Origin: an uncultured Bacteroidales bacterium
Lineage (GTDB): Bacteria; Bacteroidota; Bacteroidia; Bacteroidales; Muribaculaceae
Length of the DNA stretch: 22,759 nt
Assembly: GCA_900549375.1 (NCBI GenBank)
Contig: URNY01000023.1
Coordinates: forward strand, 1-22,759
Direction of reading: 5' to 3'
Shown: piece after piece, positions 6,454 to 13,831 of the stretch
Layout: each line of letters opens with the position of its first letter
Position numbering within the stretch: position 1 is the first letter of the stretch
Program-made: the position numbers and the translations under genes
The notes under the pieces: model-generated
What the model was told of the DNA's origin: nothing
The model's database searches: none
Seen by the model: the letters and a program-made list of their open reading frames with translations, nothing else

Positions 6454-7947
6454 ATGCCTGAAAAAAACTCCGGAATGACCCGCTACCGCTGGGTGATATG
6501 CGGAATGTTATTCGCCGCTCTTGTAATCAACTATCTCGACCGGCAGGTGCTGTCGCTCACTTGGAGAAATTTCATCGCTCCCGAGTTCGACTGGACTGAT
6601 GCCGACTATGGTCTGATCACCGGCGTATTCTCCATCGTTTATGCCGGCTCAATGCTCCTTGCCGGCAAATTTGTCGACCGTCTCGGAACCCGCAAGGGCT
6701 ATCTGTGGGCCATCGGAATATGGTCGGCCGGTGCCTGCCTGCATTCCATATGTGGTATACTCACCAATGGCATCGTGTCGGGCGACTGGATATTCTCTTT
6801 CACCGGCTCGCGCGAACATCTCATCATGCTCCGCAATGCAGGATCAGCAACAGTGGCCATCACCACGGTCAGCGTATGGCTCTTCCTCGGCGCCCGCTGC
6901 GTGCTCTCTTTCGGCGAAGCCGGAAACTTTCCCTGCTCCATCAAAGCCGTGGCTGAATATTTTCCTAAAAAGGACCGCGGTTTCGCAACCGGCGTATTCA
7001 ACTCAGGAGCGCAGATAGGCGCTTTGATCGCACCCTTCACCATCCCACTGATTGCTAAATATTATGGATGGGAAATGTCTTTTCTTATCATAGGTCTGCT
7101 CGGCTTTGTATGGATGGGCGTATGGGTGTTTGTCTATAAGGATCCCCGCGAGAATCCGCATGTCAATGCCGCCGAACTTGCTTATATCGAACAGGATTCC
7201 GCCAAAGATAATAAAGAAGTAAAAGAGGATGCGGCAGAAAATTGCTCATGTGACCCGAATGGAGAAAAAAGAGACTTACATATTTTCGAAGCCTTCCGGT
7301 ATAGACAGACCTGGGCCGTGATATTCGGCCGCTTCCTCCCCGATTCCGTATGGTGGTTCCTACTCTTCTGGGCCCCCGCTTTCATCAGCGAAGTCTATGG
7401 ATATTCCTCATCTTCAACAATAGGTATGGTTGCAATATTCACCATATATTTCATATCCATGGCATCGACTTTCGGAAGCTATCTGCCCACATTCTTCATC
7501 AATCGCGACAAGATGAATCCATATGCCGGGCGTATGAAAGCAATGCTGGTATTTGCTTTCTTTCCCCTCCTCGGACTCGGAGTAATGCCATTGGGACGCG
7601 TATCCATGTGGTTCCCTGTGGTGATTATAGGTATAATGGCCGCAGCCCATCAGAGTTGGAGTGCCAATGTCTATAATGTGGTCAGCGACATGTTTCCCAA
7701 ATCCGTGGTGGCAACCGTCACCGGAGCCGCCGGTCTCGCAAGCGGTCTCGGAAGTTTCATGTCCAATTACGGTGCCGGTCAGCTATTCAGCTATGCCGCC
7801 GCAACACATATGAACTTTCTCGGATTCGAAGGAAAAAATGCCGGATATATGATAGTTTTCATGTGCGCCGGGTTGGCATATCTTTTAAGCTGGTGCATTA
7901 TGAAACTCCTTGTGCCCGAATATAAAATAATAGAACTCAAGAAATAA
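6454..7947 (+). CDS. MFS transporter, ExuT-type hexuronate uptake
   Basis: This 497-aa inner-membrane permease belongs to the anion:cation symporter branch of the major facilitator superfamily, which imports glucuronate or galacturonate with protons. The first helix runs into NYLDRQVLS at about 26-34, and the loop 2-3 MFS motif GKFVDRLGTRKG is at 71-82. A roughly 30-residue insertion (about 103-133) lies between helices 3 and 4. The charged central loop (about 230-285) contains CSC and separates the two halves. The DSVWWFLLFWAPAF segment at 297-310 and the MFPKSVVATVTG segment in the second half are typical of hexuronate transporters. uxuA begins 4 nt after the stop, which strongly supports this substrate. 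No clear promoter lies in the 66-nt gap after the epimerase gene; that gap has three ACCTGA repeats and may be transcribed through. Confidence 0.85.
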   Translation: MPEKNSGMTRYRWVICGMLFAALVINYLDRQVLSLTWRNFIAPEFDWTDADYGLITGVFSIVYAGSMLLAGKFVDRLGTRKGYLWAIGIWSAGACLHSICGILTNGIVSGDWIFSFTGSREHLIMLRNAGSATVAITTVSVWLFLGARCVLSFGEAGNFPCSIKAVAEYFPKKDRGFATGVFNSGAQIGALIAPFTIPLIAKYYGWEMSFLIIGLLGFVWMGVWVFVYKDPRENPHVNAAELAYIEQDSAKDNKEVKEDAAENCSCDPNGEKRDLHIFEAFRYRQTWAVIFGRFLPDSVWWFLLFWAPAFISEVYGYSSSSTIGMVAIFTIYFISMASTFGSYLPTFFINRDKMNPYAGRMKAMLVFAFFPLLGLGVMPLGRVSMWFPVVIIGIMAAAHQSWSANVYNVVSDMFPKSVVATVTGAAGLASGLGSFMSNYGAGQLFSYAAATHMNFLGFEGKNAGYMIVFMCAGLAYLLSWCIMKLLVPEYKIIELKK

Positions 7948-7951
7948 GAAG

Positions 7952-9124
7952 ATGGAAAAAACATGGAGATGGTTCGGCCCTGCCGACAAGATAACTCTCG
8001 ATATGCTGCGCCAGATCGGCGTAGAAGGCATAGTCACCTCTCTTCATCATATACCTAACGGCGAGGTTTGGACCGATGAAGAGGTTGCCCGCATGAAATC
8101 TTATATTGAAAATCATGGACTGCGCTGGTCGGTGGTGGAGAGTCTGCCGGTGTCGGAATCAATAAAATATGGAGGCCCCGACCGCGATCTCCTTATCGAA
8201 AACTATAAGAAAAGTCTCGCAGCCCTCGGCCGCGCAGGTGTGAAAACGATATGCTATAACTTCATGCCGGTGCTCGACTGGGCTCGCACCGAACTCGATT
8301 ATAAGAATCCCGACGGCACTTCAAATCTCTATTTCAACCGCGCTGAATTCGCCTTTTTCGATATCGACATCCTCAAACGTCCCGGAGCTGAAAAGGATTA
8401 TGATGAAGCCACTTTGAGGCGCGTTGCGGAACTTCGCCCTAAAATGGATGAAGAGGCACGGCGCCGGCTTGTCGACAATATCATTGTGAAAACTCAGGGA
8501 TTTGTTAATGGCAACATCTCCGAAAAAGACAACGATCCGGTGGAGAAATTCCGATATTTGCTGGCCCTCTACAACGGCATCGATGCCGAAAAACTGAGAG
8601 AAAATATGAAATATTTCCTCGAGGCCATAATGCCCGTTTGCCGCGAATACGACATCAACATGTGCGTTCATCCCGATGATCCTCCGTTACAGATTCTCGG
8701 TCTTCCGCGCATAGTGACCTGCGACGAAGATATCCGTGCATTCCTCGATGCAGTACCCGATCCGCACAACGGTCTCACATTCTGTGCAGGCTCGCTCAGT
8801 GCCGGAGCACATAACGATGTTGTGGAACTCGCGCGTAGATATGCGGATCGCACTCATTTCGTCCACGCCAGGATATGCAAGGTTCTCGACAATGGCGACT
8901 TCCGCGAGTCGTCGCATCTTGATCCCCGGCTTGTGGAGATTGTGCGCATATTCGAAGAGAAACGTCCCAGAGTCCCCATGCGCGTAGACCATGCGCCGCT
9001 AATGCTCGGCGATGAGAAGATGGGCTATAACGCCGGCTATTCCTTCCATGGCCGCATGCTCGCCCTCGGTATGGTTTCGGGCATCATGGCCGCCATCGCC
9101 GCTGAAAAAATGGCCGGGAAATAA
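7952..9124 (+). CDS. uxuA: Mannonate dehydratase UxuA
   Basis: This 390-aa enzyme dehydrates D-mannonate to 2-keto-3-deoxy-D-gluconate in the glucuronate branch of hexuronate catabolism, with Mn2+ or Fe2+ in a TIM-barrel. It opens with the family start TWRWFGPADKITL. Candidate metal ligands, by analogy with characterised UxuA, are His240 (MCVHPDDPP), Cys278 (TFCAGS), His305 (FVHARI) and Asp346 (RVDHAP). NFMPVLDWARTEL at 103-115 is another family landmark. Length is normal. It is 4 nt downstream of the transporter gene and is followed after 117 nt by an SDR reductase able to make its substrate. No uxaC (uronate isomerase) is in the window. Confidence 0.96.
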   Translation: MEKTWRWFGPADKITLDMLRQIGVEGIVTSLHHIPNGEVWTDEEVARMKSYIENHGLRWSVVESLPVSESIKYGGPDRDLLIENYKKSLAALGRAGVKTICYNFMPVLDWARTELDYKNPDGTSNLYFNRAEFAFFDIDILKRPGAEKDYDEATLRRVAELRPKMDEEARRRLVDNIIVKTQGFVNGNISEKDNDPVEKFRYLLALYNGIDAEKLRENMKYFLEAIMPVCREYDINMCVHPDDPPLQILGLPRIVTCDEDIRAFLDAVPDPHNGLTFCAGSLSAGAHNDVVELARRYADRTHFVHARICKVLDNGDFRESSHLDPRLVEIVRIFEEKRPRVPMRVDHAPLMLGDEKMGYNAGYSFHGRMLALGMVSGIMAAIAAEKMAGK

Positions 9125-9193
9125 GAAAAGAGAAAGCTGAAAAATATGAAAAGCTTAAAAATTAGCAAAAATAATAGCTGAAGAAGGTCGCGT

Positions 9194-9215
9194 GAAAGCA
9201 CTTTAGTGTGCTTTC
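9194..9215 (+). other. Small stem-loop between uxuA and the SDR gene
   Basis: The perfect 8-bp arms GAAAGCAC (9194-9201) and GTGCTTTC (9208-9215) enclose a 6-nt loop. An AT-rich but not continuous T tract follows, so it is a weak terminator at best. It may be an mRNA processing or stability element that tunes downstream expression. It lies in the 117-nt gap inside the presumed operon. Confidence 0.4.
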
Positions 9216-9241
9216 TATAAATAATTTTCAAAATCAGGAAT

Positions 9242-10054
9242 ATGAATGAGTTGTTTTCAATCAAAGATAAAGTAGTGGTCATCACTGGTGGAACCGGTGT
9301 GCTCGGGTCATGTATAAGCGAATATCTTGCCCGTCAGGGTGCCCGCGTAGTGGTTCTCGGACGCCGCCGCGAAGAGGGTGAGAAAATTGTGGCAAATATT
9401 AAAGAAGAAGGTGGCGAGGCGATGTTTCTTGTCACTGATGTGATGGACCGCGCCCTTCTGGAGCGCAACCGCGAGAAAATTCTTGCAGTCTACGGCCGCA
9501 TCGACGCTCTGCTGAATGCAGCCGGGGGAAACATGCCCGGAGCCACAATCGCCCCCGACGCCACTTTCTTCGACCTGAAGATTGCCGACTTCGAAAAAGT
9601 GCTGAATATAAATCTCACCGGCACCGTTCTTCCCACCCAGGTATTTGCCGCTCCGATGGCTGATGTCGGCAGGGGCACTATCGTTAATTTCTCATCCATG
9701 GCCGCCTTCCGTCCTCTTACAAGAGTGCTTGGATATGCCGCCGCCAAGGCCGGAATAAGCAACTTCACGGCTTTTCTCGCAACCGAGATGGCAAAGAAAT
9801 TCTCTCCTGAAATCCGAGTAAACGCCATTGCTCCCGGTTTCTTCCTTACAAATCAGAACCGAAGCCTGCTTACCAATCCCGACGGCTCGCTCACCTCGCG
9901 GGGAGAGGATGTGATTTGCCAGACGCCTTTCGGACGTTTCGGCAATCCCGAAGAACTTTGCGGCACCATTCAATATCTTATATCCGATGCCTCGTCCTTC
10001 GTTACAGGCACTGTGGCAGTTGTCGACGGCGGCTTCAACGCCTTCGTCATGTAA
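9242..10054 (+). CDS. SDR-family oxidoreductase, probable D-fructuronate reductase (D-mannonate oxidoreductase)
   Basis: This 270-aa classical short-chain dehydrogenase probably reduces D-fructuronate to D-mannonate with NAD(P)H. The cofactor motif TGGTGVLG is at residues 15-22, the NAAG motif is at 92-95, and the structural Asn is in LNINLTG at 122-128. The active site has Ser151/152 and YxxxK at Tyr165/Lys169. The C-terminal VTGTVAVVDGGFNAF is typical. The placement after an ExuT-type transporter and uxuA matches the SDR version of UxuB found in Firmicutes and Bacteroidetes, distinct from the long-chain enterobacterial UxuB. KduD-like 2-keto-3-deoxygluconate oxidoreductase is an alternative. 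The stop codon is followed by a 10-bp tandem duplication (10049-10068). Confidence 0.82.
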   Translation: MNELFSIKDKVVVITGGTGVLGSCISEYLARQGARVVVLGRRREEGEKIVANIKEEGGEAMFLVTDVMDRALLERNREKILAVYGRIDALLNAAGGNMPGATIAPDATFFDLKIADFEKVLNINLTGTVLPTQVFAAPMADVGRGTIVNFSSMAAFRPLTRVLGYAAAKAGISNFTAFLATEMAKKFSPEIRVNAIAPGFFLTNQNRSLLTNPDGSLTSRGEDVICQTPFGRFGNPEELCGTIQYLISDASSFVTGTVAVVDGGFNAFVM

Positions 10055-10074
10055 GGGAATGTAAGGGTGTAGTC

Positions 10075-10716
10075 TCAATCGTGTGGCGACTGGGATTCAT
10101 TTGATACAAATTTTTTCCTCAGTCTCGACAGCGTCGAGGGTGTGATCTTCAAGTACTGCGCGATATATTTGAGCGGCACGATGCTCGATATATATTTTAT
10201 CGGCGCGCGGCGCAGAGAACCGAAGTTCATGAGCAGAAAGTTCATGAACCGCTCCTCCGCGCTCTTATTGTTGAAGAATAGATAGCGTTTCTCGAATCCG
10301 TAGGTCTGTTCTATAAGCAGATTGCGGATATAGACCACTAACTCCGGATATTTCTCCGTGAGCAGTTTCATCTTGTGATAGCTCACCGTCCATACCTCCG
10401 AATCCACAACCGCTATCAGTGAGAATATCGAAGGTTCAGACGCATAATATGAATGAAGCGACGTGAACACATCGCCCGATGTGCCGAATAGCACCGTATC
10501 CTCCACATTTCCTGTCACATTGCAGACGCGGAAAAGTCCTACTTTATTAAATACGAAGCAATCGCACACCTCACCCTGTCGGACCACGGCCTCCCCTTTA
10601 GGCACATGCCGGAGCACGGCTGCGTTCTCGAAATCACGGATAAGTTCCGGAGTCGCGTTGCAGTGTAGCGCCAGAATCTGACGCAAGGTCTTGGAATTAT
10701 GGCTTTCGGTGAACAT
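10075..10716 (-). CDS. Crp/Fnr-family transcriptional regulator
   Basis: This is a 213-aa cytoplasmic regulator. The cyclic-nucleotide-binding-type beta-barrel spans about residues 35-120 (RHVPKGEAVVRQGEVCDCFVF), followed by the long dimerisation helix (about 115-145). A winged helix-turn-helix occupies about 180-203 (PLKYIAQYLKITPSTLSRLRKK). The cAMP phosphate-binding cassette of true Crp (RSAA-like) is absent, as in most Bacteroidetes members, so the ligand is unknown. No Fnr-type N-terminal cysteine cluster is seen. The gene converges on the SDR gene with only about 20 nt between stops. Linkage to the hexuronate genes makes them candidate targets, though that is only inference. Confidence 0.9.
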   Translation of the reverse strand: MFTESHNSKTLRQILALHCNATPELIRDFENAAVLRHVPKGEAVVRQGEVCDCFVFNKVGLFRVCNVTGNVEDTVLFGTSGDVFTSLHSYYASEPSIFSLIAVVDSEVWTVSYHKMKLLTEKYPELVVYIRNLLIEQTYGFEKRYLFFNNKSAEERFMNFLLMNFGSLRRAPIKYISSIVPLKYIAQYLKITPSTLSRLRKKFVSNESQSPHD

Positions 10717-10753
10717 GATGTATACTTTTTGAGAAAGGACCCCTTTGTAACGT

Positions 10754-10788
10754 CAAATATACATATATTACGCTCTTTTCCGTTTAAA
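10754..10788 (-). promoter_or_regulatory. Probable promoter of the Crp-family regulator gene
   Basis: On the minus strand TATATTTG (10754-10761) is an exact -7 element. A weak TTTA (10785-10788) sits 23 bases upstream as a possible -33. The predicted leader is about 30 nt. It is back-to-back with the strong rightward promoter at 10844-10874. Confidence 0.45.
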
Positions 10789-10843
10789 GGTTATTGAAGC
10801 GCAAATTTAATTGAATTTAATTGATTTAGAACAAAAAATCCTG

Positions 10844-10874
10844 TTTGCTTTGAATATTTTTTAATTTAAATTTG
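10844..10874 (+). promoter_or_regulatory. Strong Bacteroidetes-type promoter for the secreted-protein genes
   Basis: TTTG (10844-10847), 19 bases, then TAAATTTG (10867-10874): both elements match the consensus exactly and the spacing is standard. Transcription would start near 10880, giving a leader of about 80 nt before the M6 protease ATG. No promoter is visible in the 30-nt gap before the next gene, so this one may drive both the protease and the 1497-aa gene. Confidence 0.7.
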
Positions 10875-10962
10875 CTTGCAACAATAACAATTGATAATCC
10901 TTTGCTGCTGATTTTATCCAATTGGCGACATTTTGCTATAACCTGACCTAAATTTCCAGAAT

Positions 10963-11919
10963 ATGAATTTGACACGTACAATCAGAAAAGCCGCTTGGGA
11001 AATCGGAAGATTTCTCGCTGTCTCGGCTCCCGTGTGTGCCATAGCCTTTACAGCCGGTGCCGTGCCAGCCAAACCGGGGGCGATGCGCTATGATAATGGC
11101 GGCAAGACCGTTGAGGTTTTCCTGCACGGCGATGAGAATTCTCATTATTTCACCGGAAAGGATGGCGTGATGCTGCTACGCGGCGATGACGGCCGCTTCC
11201 GCTATGCCCTCCCCGACGGAACACGGCTCCGCGCTTCGTCAATGACGGCCAGCGACCCCGCTTCGAGAAGCGATGAAGAAGTCTCACTCCTCGCTTCGTT
11301 CGATCGCAAGGCTCCCTTCCGTATTCTTGAAGCCTCCGCCGCAAAGTCCGCTAAAAGGAAAGCCGTTTCCCGAAACATGGCGAAAGTGGCCGATGAATCA
11401 TATCTCAACACATTCCCCACAAAAGGTTCGCCGCGATGTCTCGCCATCCTCGTGCAGTTTCAGGATGTGAAATTCACCCTCGAAAACCCTAACGCCCTTT
11501 TCAAGGATATGCTCAACGAAGAGGGTTTCAACCGGCATCGGGCCACCGGTTCGGCCGCCGATTATTTCAAGGCAAGCTCAAACGGTCAGTTCGCACCTCA
11601 GTTCGATGTATACGGACCTGTTACGCTCCCCTACAACATGAGTTATTACGGCGGAAACGACATGACCGGAAACGATGCGCGTCCCTATGAAATGGTGCCG
11701 CATGCGGTCGACCTTCTCCGCGACCAGATCGACTTCAGCATCTATGACACCCAACGACGGAGTGGTCGACAACATCTATTTCTTCTACGCCGGCTACGGC
11801 GAGGCCGACGGCGGCCCAGCAAACTCGATATGGCCCCATTCCTGGAACATCCACGACGACCTCGGAATGGAGATATACATGAATGGAAAGCTCATAAATC
11901 ATTACGCCACATCCAATGA
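10963..11919 (+). CDS. M6-family metalloprotease, N-terminal fragment (frameshifted)
   Basis: This 318-codon frame carries the N-terminal half of a secreted M6 (immune-inhibitor-A-like) protease. Residues 1-36 are a long Sec signal peptide (basic start, hydrophobic FLAVSAPVCAIAFTAGA). The VPAKPG start of the mature region and the LHGDE/DGVMLLRGDDGRFRYAL propeptide pattern are standard for M6 proteases. The homologous reading continues to about codon 263 (DQIDFSIYDT) and then becomes arginine-rich, unrelated sequence (RRSGRQHLFLLRRLRRGRRR). The rest of the protease, including the zinc site, continues in the next frame from about 11750, so the two frames are pieces of one gene of about 945 codons (10963-13801). 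The likely cause is one extra C in the CCC run at 11750-11752. It could be a true mutation, an assembly error, or less likely a programmed shift. Confidence 0.85.
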   Translation: MNLTRTIRKAAWEIGRFLAVSAPVCAIAFTAGAVPAKPGAMRYDNGGKTVEVFLHGDENSHYFTGKDGVMLLRGDDGRFRYALPDGTRLRASSMTASDPASRSDEEVSLLASFDRKAPFRILEASAAKSAKRKAVSRNMAKVADESYLNTFPTKGSPRCLAILVQFQDVKFTLENPNALFKDMLNEEGFNRHRATGSAADYFKASSNGQFAPQFDVYGPVTLPYNMSYYGGNDMTGNDARPYEMVPHAVDLLRDQIDFSIYDTQRRSGRQHLFLLRRLRRGRRRPSKLDMAPFLEHPRRPRNGDIHEWKAHKSLRHIQ

Positions 11920-13801
11920 GCTTGTATGGGGAAAATCGAATGAACTCGCCGGCATCGGTGTCTTCTGCCATGAGTTCTCCCACGTGCTCGGTCTCCCCGA
12001 CCTATATTCCACAACATATACCGGTGCTTTCACTCCCGGCGAATGGTCGCTGATGGACCATGGTTCCTACAACAACGACTCCCATACCCCCCCGTGCCAT
12101 ACCGGCTACGAACGCTATTGCCTCGGATGGGTGGAGCCTTTCCGACTCAAGGATCCTCTCAACGTCACTATGTATCCCATCTCTCAGGAGGGTGCATATT
12201 CCGATGTATATATGATTCCGACAGAGAAGAAAACGGAATATTTTATCCTTGAAAACCGCCAGCAGCGCGGCTGGGACGAATATATTCCGGGTCATGGACT
12301 CCTCGTATGGCATATCGATTTCGTACCCGACATGTGGGATCTCAACATAGTAAATATAGAGAAGCAATATATCGATATCGTAGAGGCCGACGACACCCGC
12401 TCCGAAGGCACCCGTTCCGGCGATACTTTCCCCGGCACTGCCGGCGTGCGTGAGTTCACCGACGATTCCAAACCCGCCATGCGCTCTTGGAGCGGCCAGC
12501 GTCTCCATGCTCCCATTACCGGCATCATGGAAAACAACGGGGTGATTACTTTCGCTTTCAAAGGGGGTGAGAATATCTTCGGCGAGATCAAGGCCCTCGA
12601 GGCCGCCGACATCCGCACTGCCGCCTTCACCGCCCGCTGGCAGAAAGTCGACAAGGCCAACGGTTATCTGCTCAGCGTCTATCGCAAAAAGCAGACTTCG
12701 GGAAGTTCTGAAGTAGAATATATCGATGGATTCAACCAGCGCGAGGTGGGCGATGTAACCTCTTTCGTTGTCGAAAACCTCGACCCCGAAACCACCTACT
12801 ACTATTCGGTGATGGCCACCAACGGCCGTTTCTATTCTCCGGAATCAAACGAAATGGAGGTAACCACTCTCCTTCCGACTCTTGATTATAAATCGGTAAC
12901 AGCTCTCAGCCCGACTGCCGTTTCCGAAAGTTCCTTCACAGCCAACTGGAAGCCTCTGGAAGAAGCCGAAAGCTATGAGATATGCCTCTATGCCCTTCGC
13001 CTCGGAAAAGCTTACATAGCCGAGACCGACTTCGCAGGCAAACTCCTTCCCGAAGGATGGACTTCCGACAACGCCTCGTTCGACGGCCGCGAATCCTACG
13101 CCGCCACCGTCCCGTCGCTCCGTTTCACGGCCGATGGCTCTGCGCTCACATCTCCCCGCCTCAACGGTATCCGCTCGATATCTTTCTGGTATCGCGCCGG
13201 CTCGGTCGATGATGAATCGGCAATCATGGTAGATGTTTTTGCCGACGGCGAATGGAAGAATGTGGCCAAGATAGCTCCGCTCGTCACCGACAGAGGCGGT
13301 AAAGAGGTCAATATAGAGGCCGGCATACCCACCACAGCCAACCGCGTGCGCATCTCCTTCCGCCGCTCCGCCGGCTCCGTTTCGATCGATGACGTGAAAA
13401 TAGGCTATGGCGGAAATCTTGCCTACTCTCCCGTAGAGGGGATGGATGCCGTCGATGCAGGCAACAATACATCCTACACTTTCTCCGGTCTCACCCCGGG
13501 TCTCGATTATGGATATTCCGTAATTGCCGTCGGTGGCGGATTGCGTTCCAAACCCTCCTCGATTGTGAGCGTAGGCAAAGGTTCTGCCGTCGAGGAATTC
13601 GACGCCTCTTCCTCAGCTCTGCGCATTGAGGGTCGCCGCATTATCGTAGAGGGCGCCTCTTCAGCTCAGGTTGTGGTTTGCGACGCCGCCGGTATCAGCC
13701 TTGCTTCGGGCGATGGCGAATCTTTCTCCTTCACCGTGCCCGCTTCCGGCATCTACATCGTCAGAATCGGCGGAAAGGCTTTTAAGACCGCAATAAGATA
13801 A
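11675..13801 (+). CDS. M6-family metalloprotease, catalytic and C-terminal fragment (frameshifted) with T9SS-type tail
   Basis: This frame carries the catalytic half of the protease whose N-terminus is in the 10963 frame. Homology begins at NDGVVDNIYFFYAGYGEADG; the residues before it are out-of-frame filler, and an ATG at 11744 would be an alternative restart. Without the shift it would have no signal peptide. The zinc motif HEFSHVLGLPD (HExxHxxGxxD, residues 99-109) and the Met-turn SLMDHGSYNND around Met127 are intact. After the protease domain come a fibronectin-III-like module (about 305-410), a second one interrupted by a jelly-roll-like segment (about 415-640), and a C-terminal tail (about 645-708) ending GIYIVRIGGKAFKTAIR. 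That tail resembles T9SS type A sorting domains and the tails of the next two genes. If the shift is real, active secreted enzyme would not be made. Confidence 0.85.
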   Translation: MRVPMKWCRMRSTFSATRSTSASMTPNDGVVDNIYFFYAGYGEADGGPANSIWPHSWNIHDDLGMEIYMNGKLINHYATSNELVWGKSNELAGIGVFCHEFSHVLGLPDLYSTTYTGAFTPGEWSLMDHGSYNNDSHTPPCHTGYERYCLGWVEPFRLKDPLNVTMYPISQEGAYSDVYMIPTEKKTEYFILENRQQRGWDEYIPGHGLLVWHIDFVPDMWDLNIVNIEKQYIDIVEADDTRSEGTRSGDTFPGTAGVREFTDDSKPAMRSWSGQRLHAPITGIMENNGVITFAFKGGENIFGEIKALEAADIRTAAFTARWQKVDKANGYLLSVYRKKQTSGSSEVEYIDGFNQREVGDVTSFVVENLDPETTYYYSVMATNGRFYSPESNEMEVTTLLPTLDYKSVTALSPTAVSESSFTANWKPLEEAESYEICLYALRLGKAYIAETDFAGKLLPEGWTSDNASFDGRESYAATVPSLRFTADGSALTSPRLNGIRSISFWYRAGSVDDESAIMVDVFADGEWKNVAKIAPLVTDRGGKEVNIEAGIPTTANRVRISFRRSAGSVSIDDVKIGYGGNLAYSPVEGMDAVDAGNNTSYTFSGLTPGLDYGYSVIAVGGGLRSKPSSIVSVGKGSAVEEFDASSSALRIEGRRIIVEGASSAQVVVCDAAGISLASGDGESFSFTVPASGIYIVRIGGKAFKTAIR

Positions 13802-13831
13802 ATATGTAACAAAATCCAAATACGAACGCTT

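Noticed and set aside
10049..10068. Tandem 10-bp duplication (ATGTAAGGGA / ATGTAAGGGT) at the stop codon of the SDR gene
   Set aside because: It consists of two short copies with no hairpin or flanking repeats, and is most simply a small slippage duplication.
11675..11919. Programmed ribosomal frameshifting in the M6 protease gene
   Set aside because: No slippery heptamer or clear downstream pseudoknot was recognised, and M6 proteases are not known to use frameshifting; mutation or sequence error is simpler.
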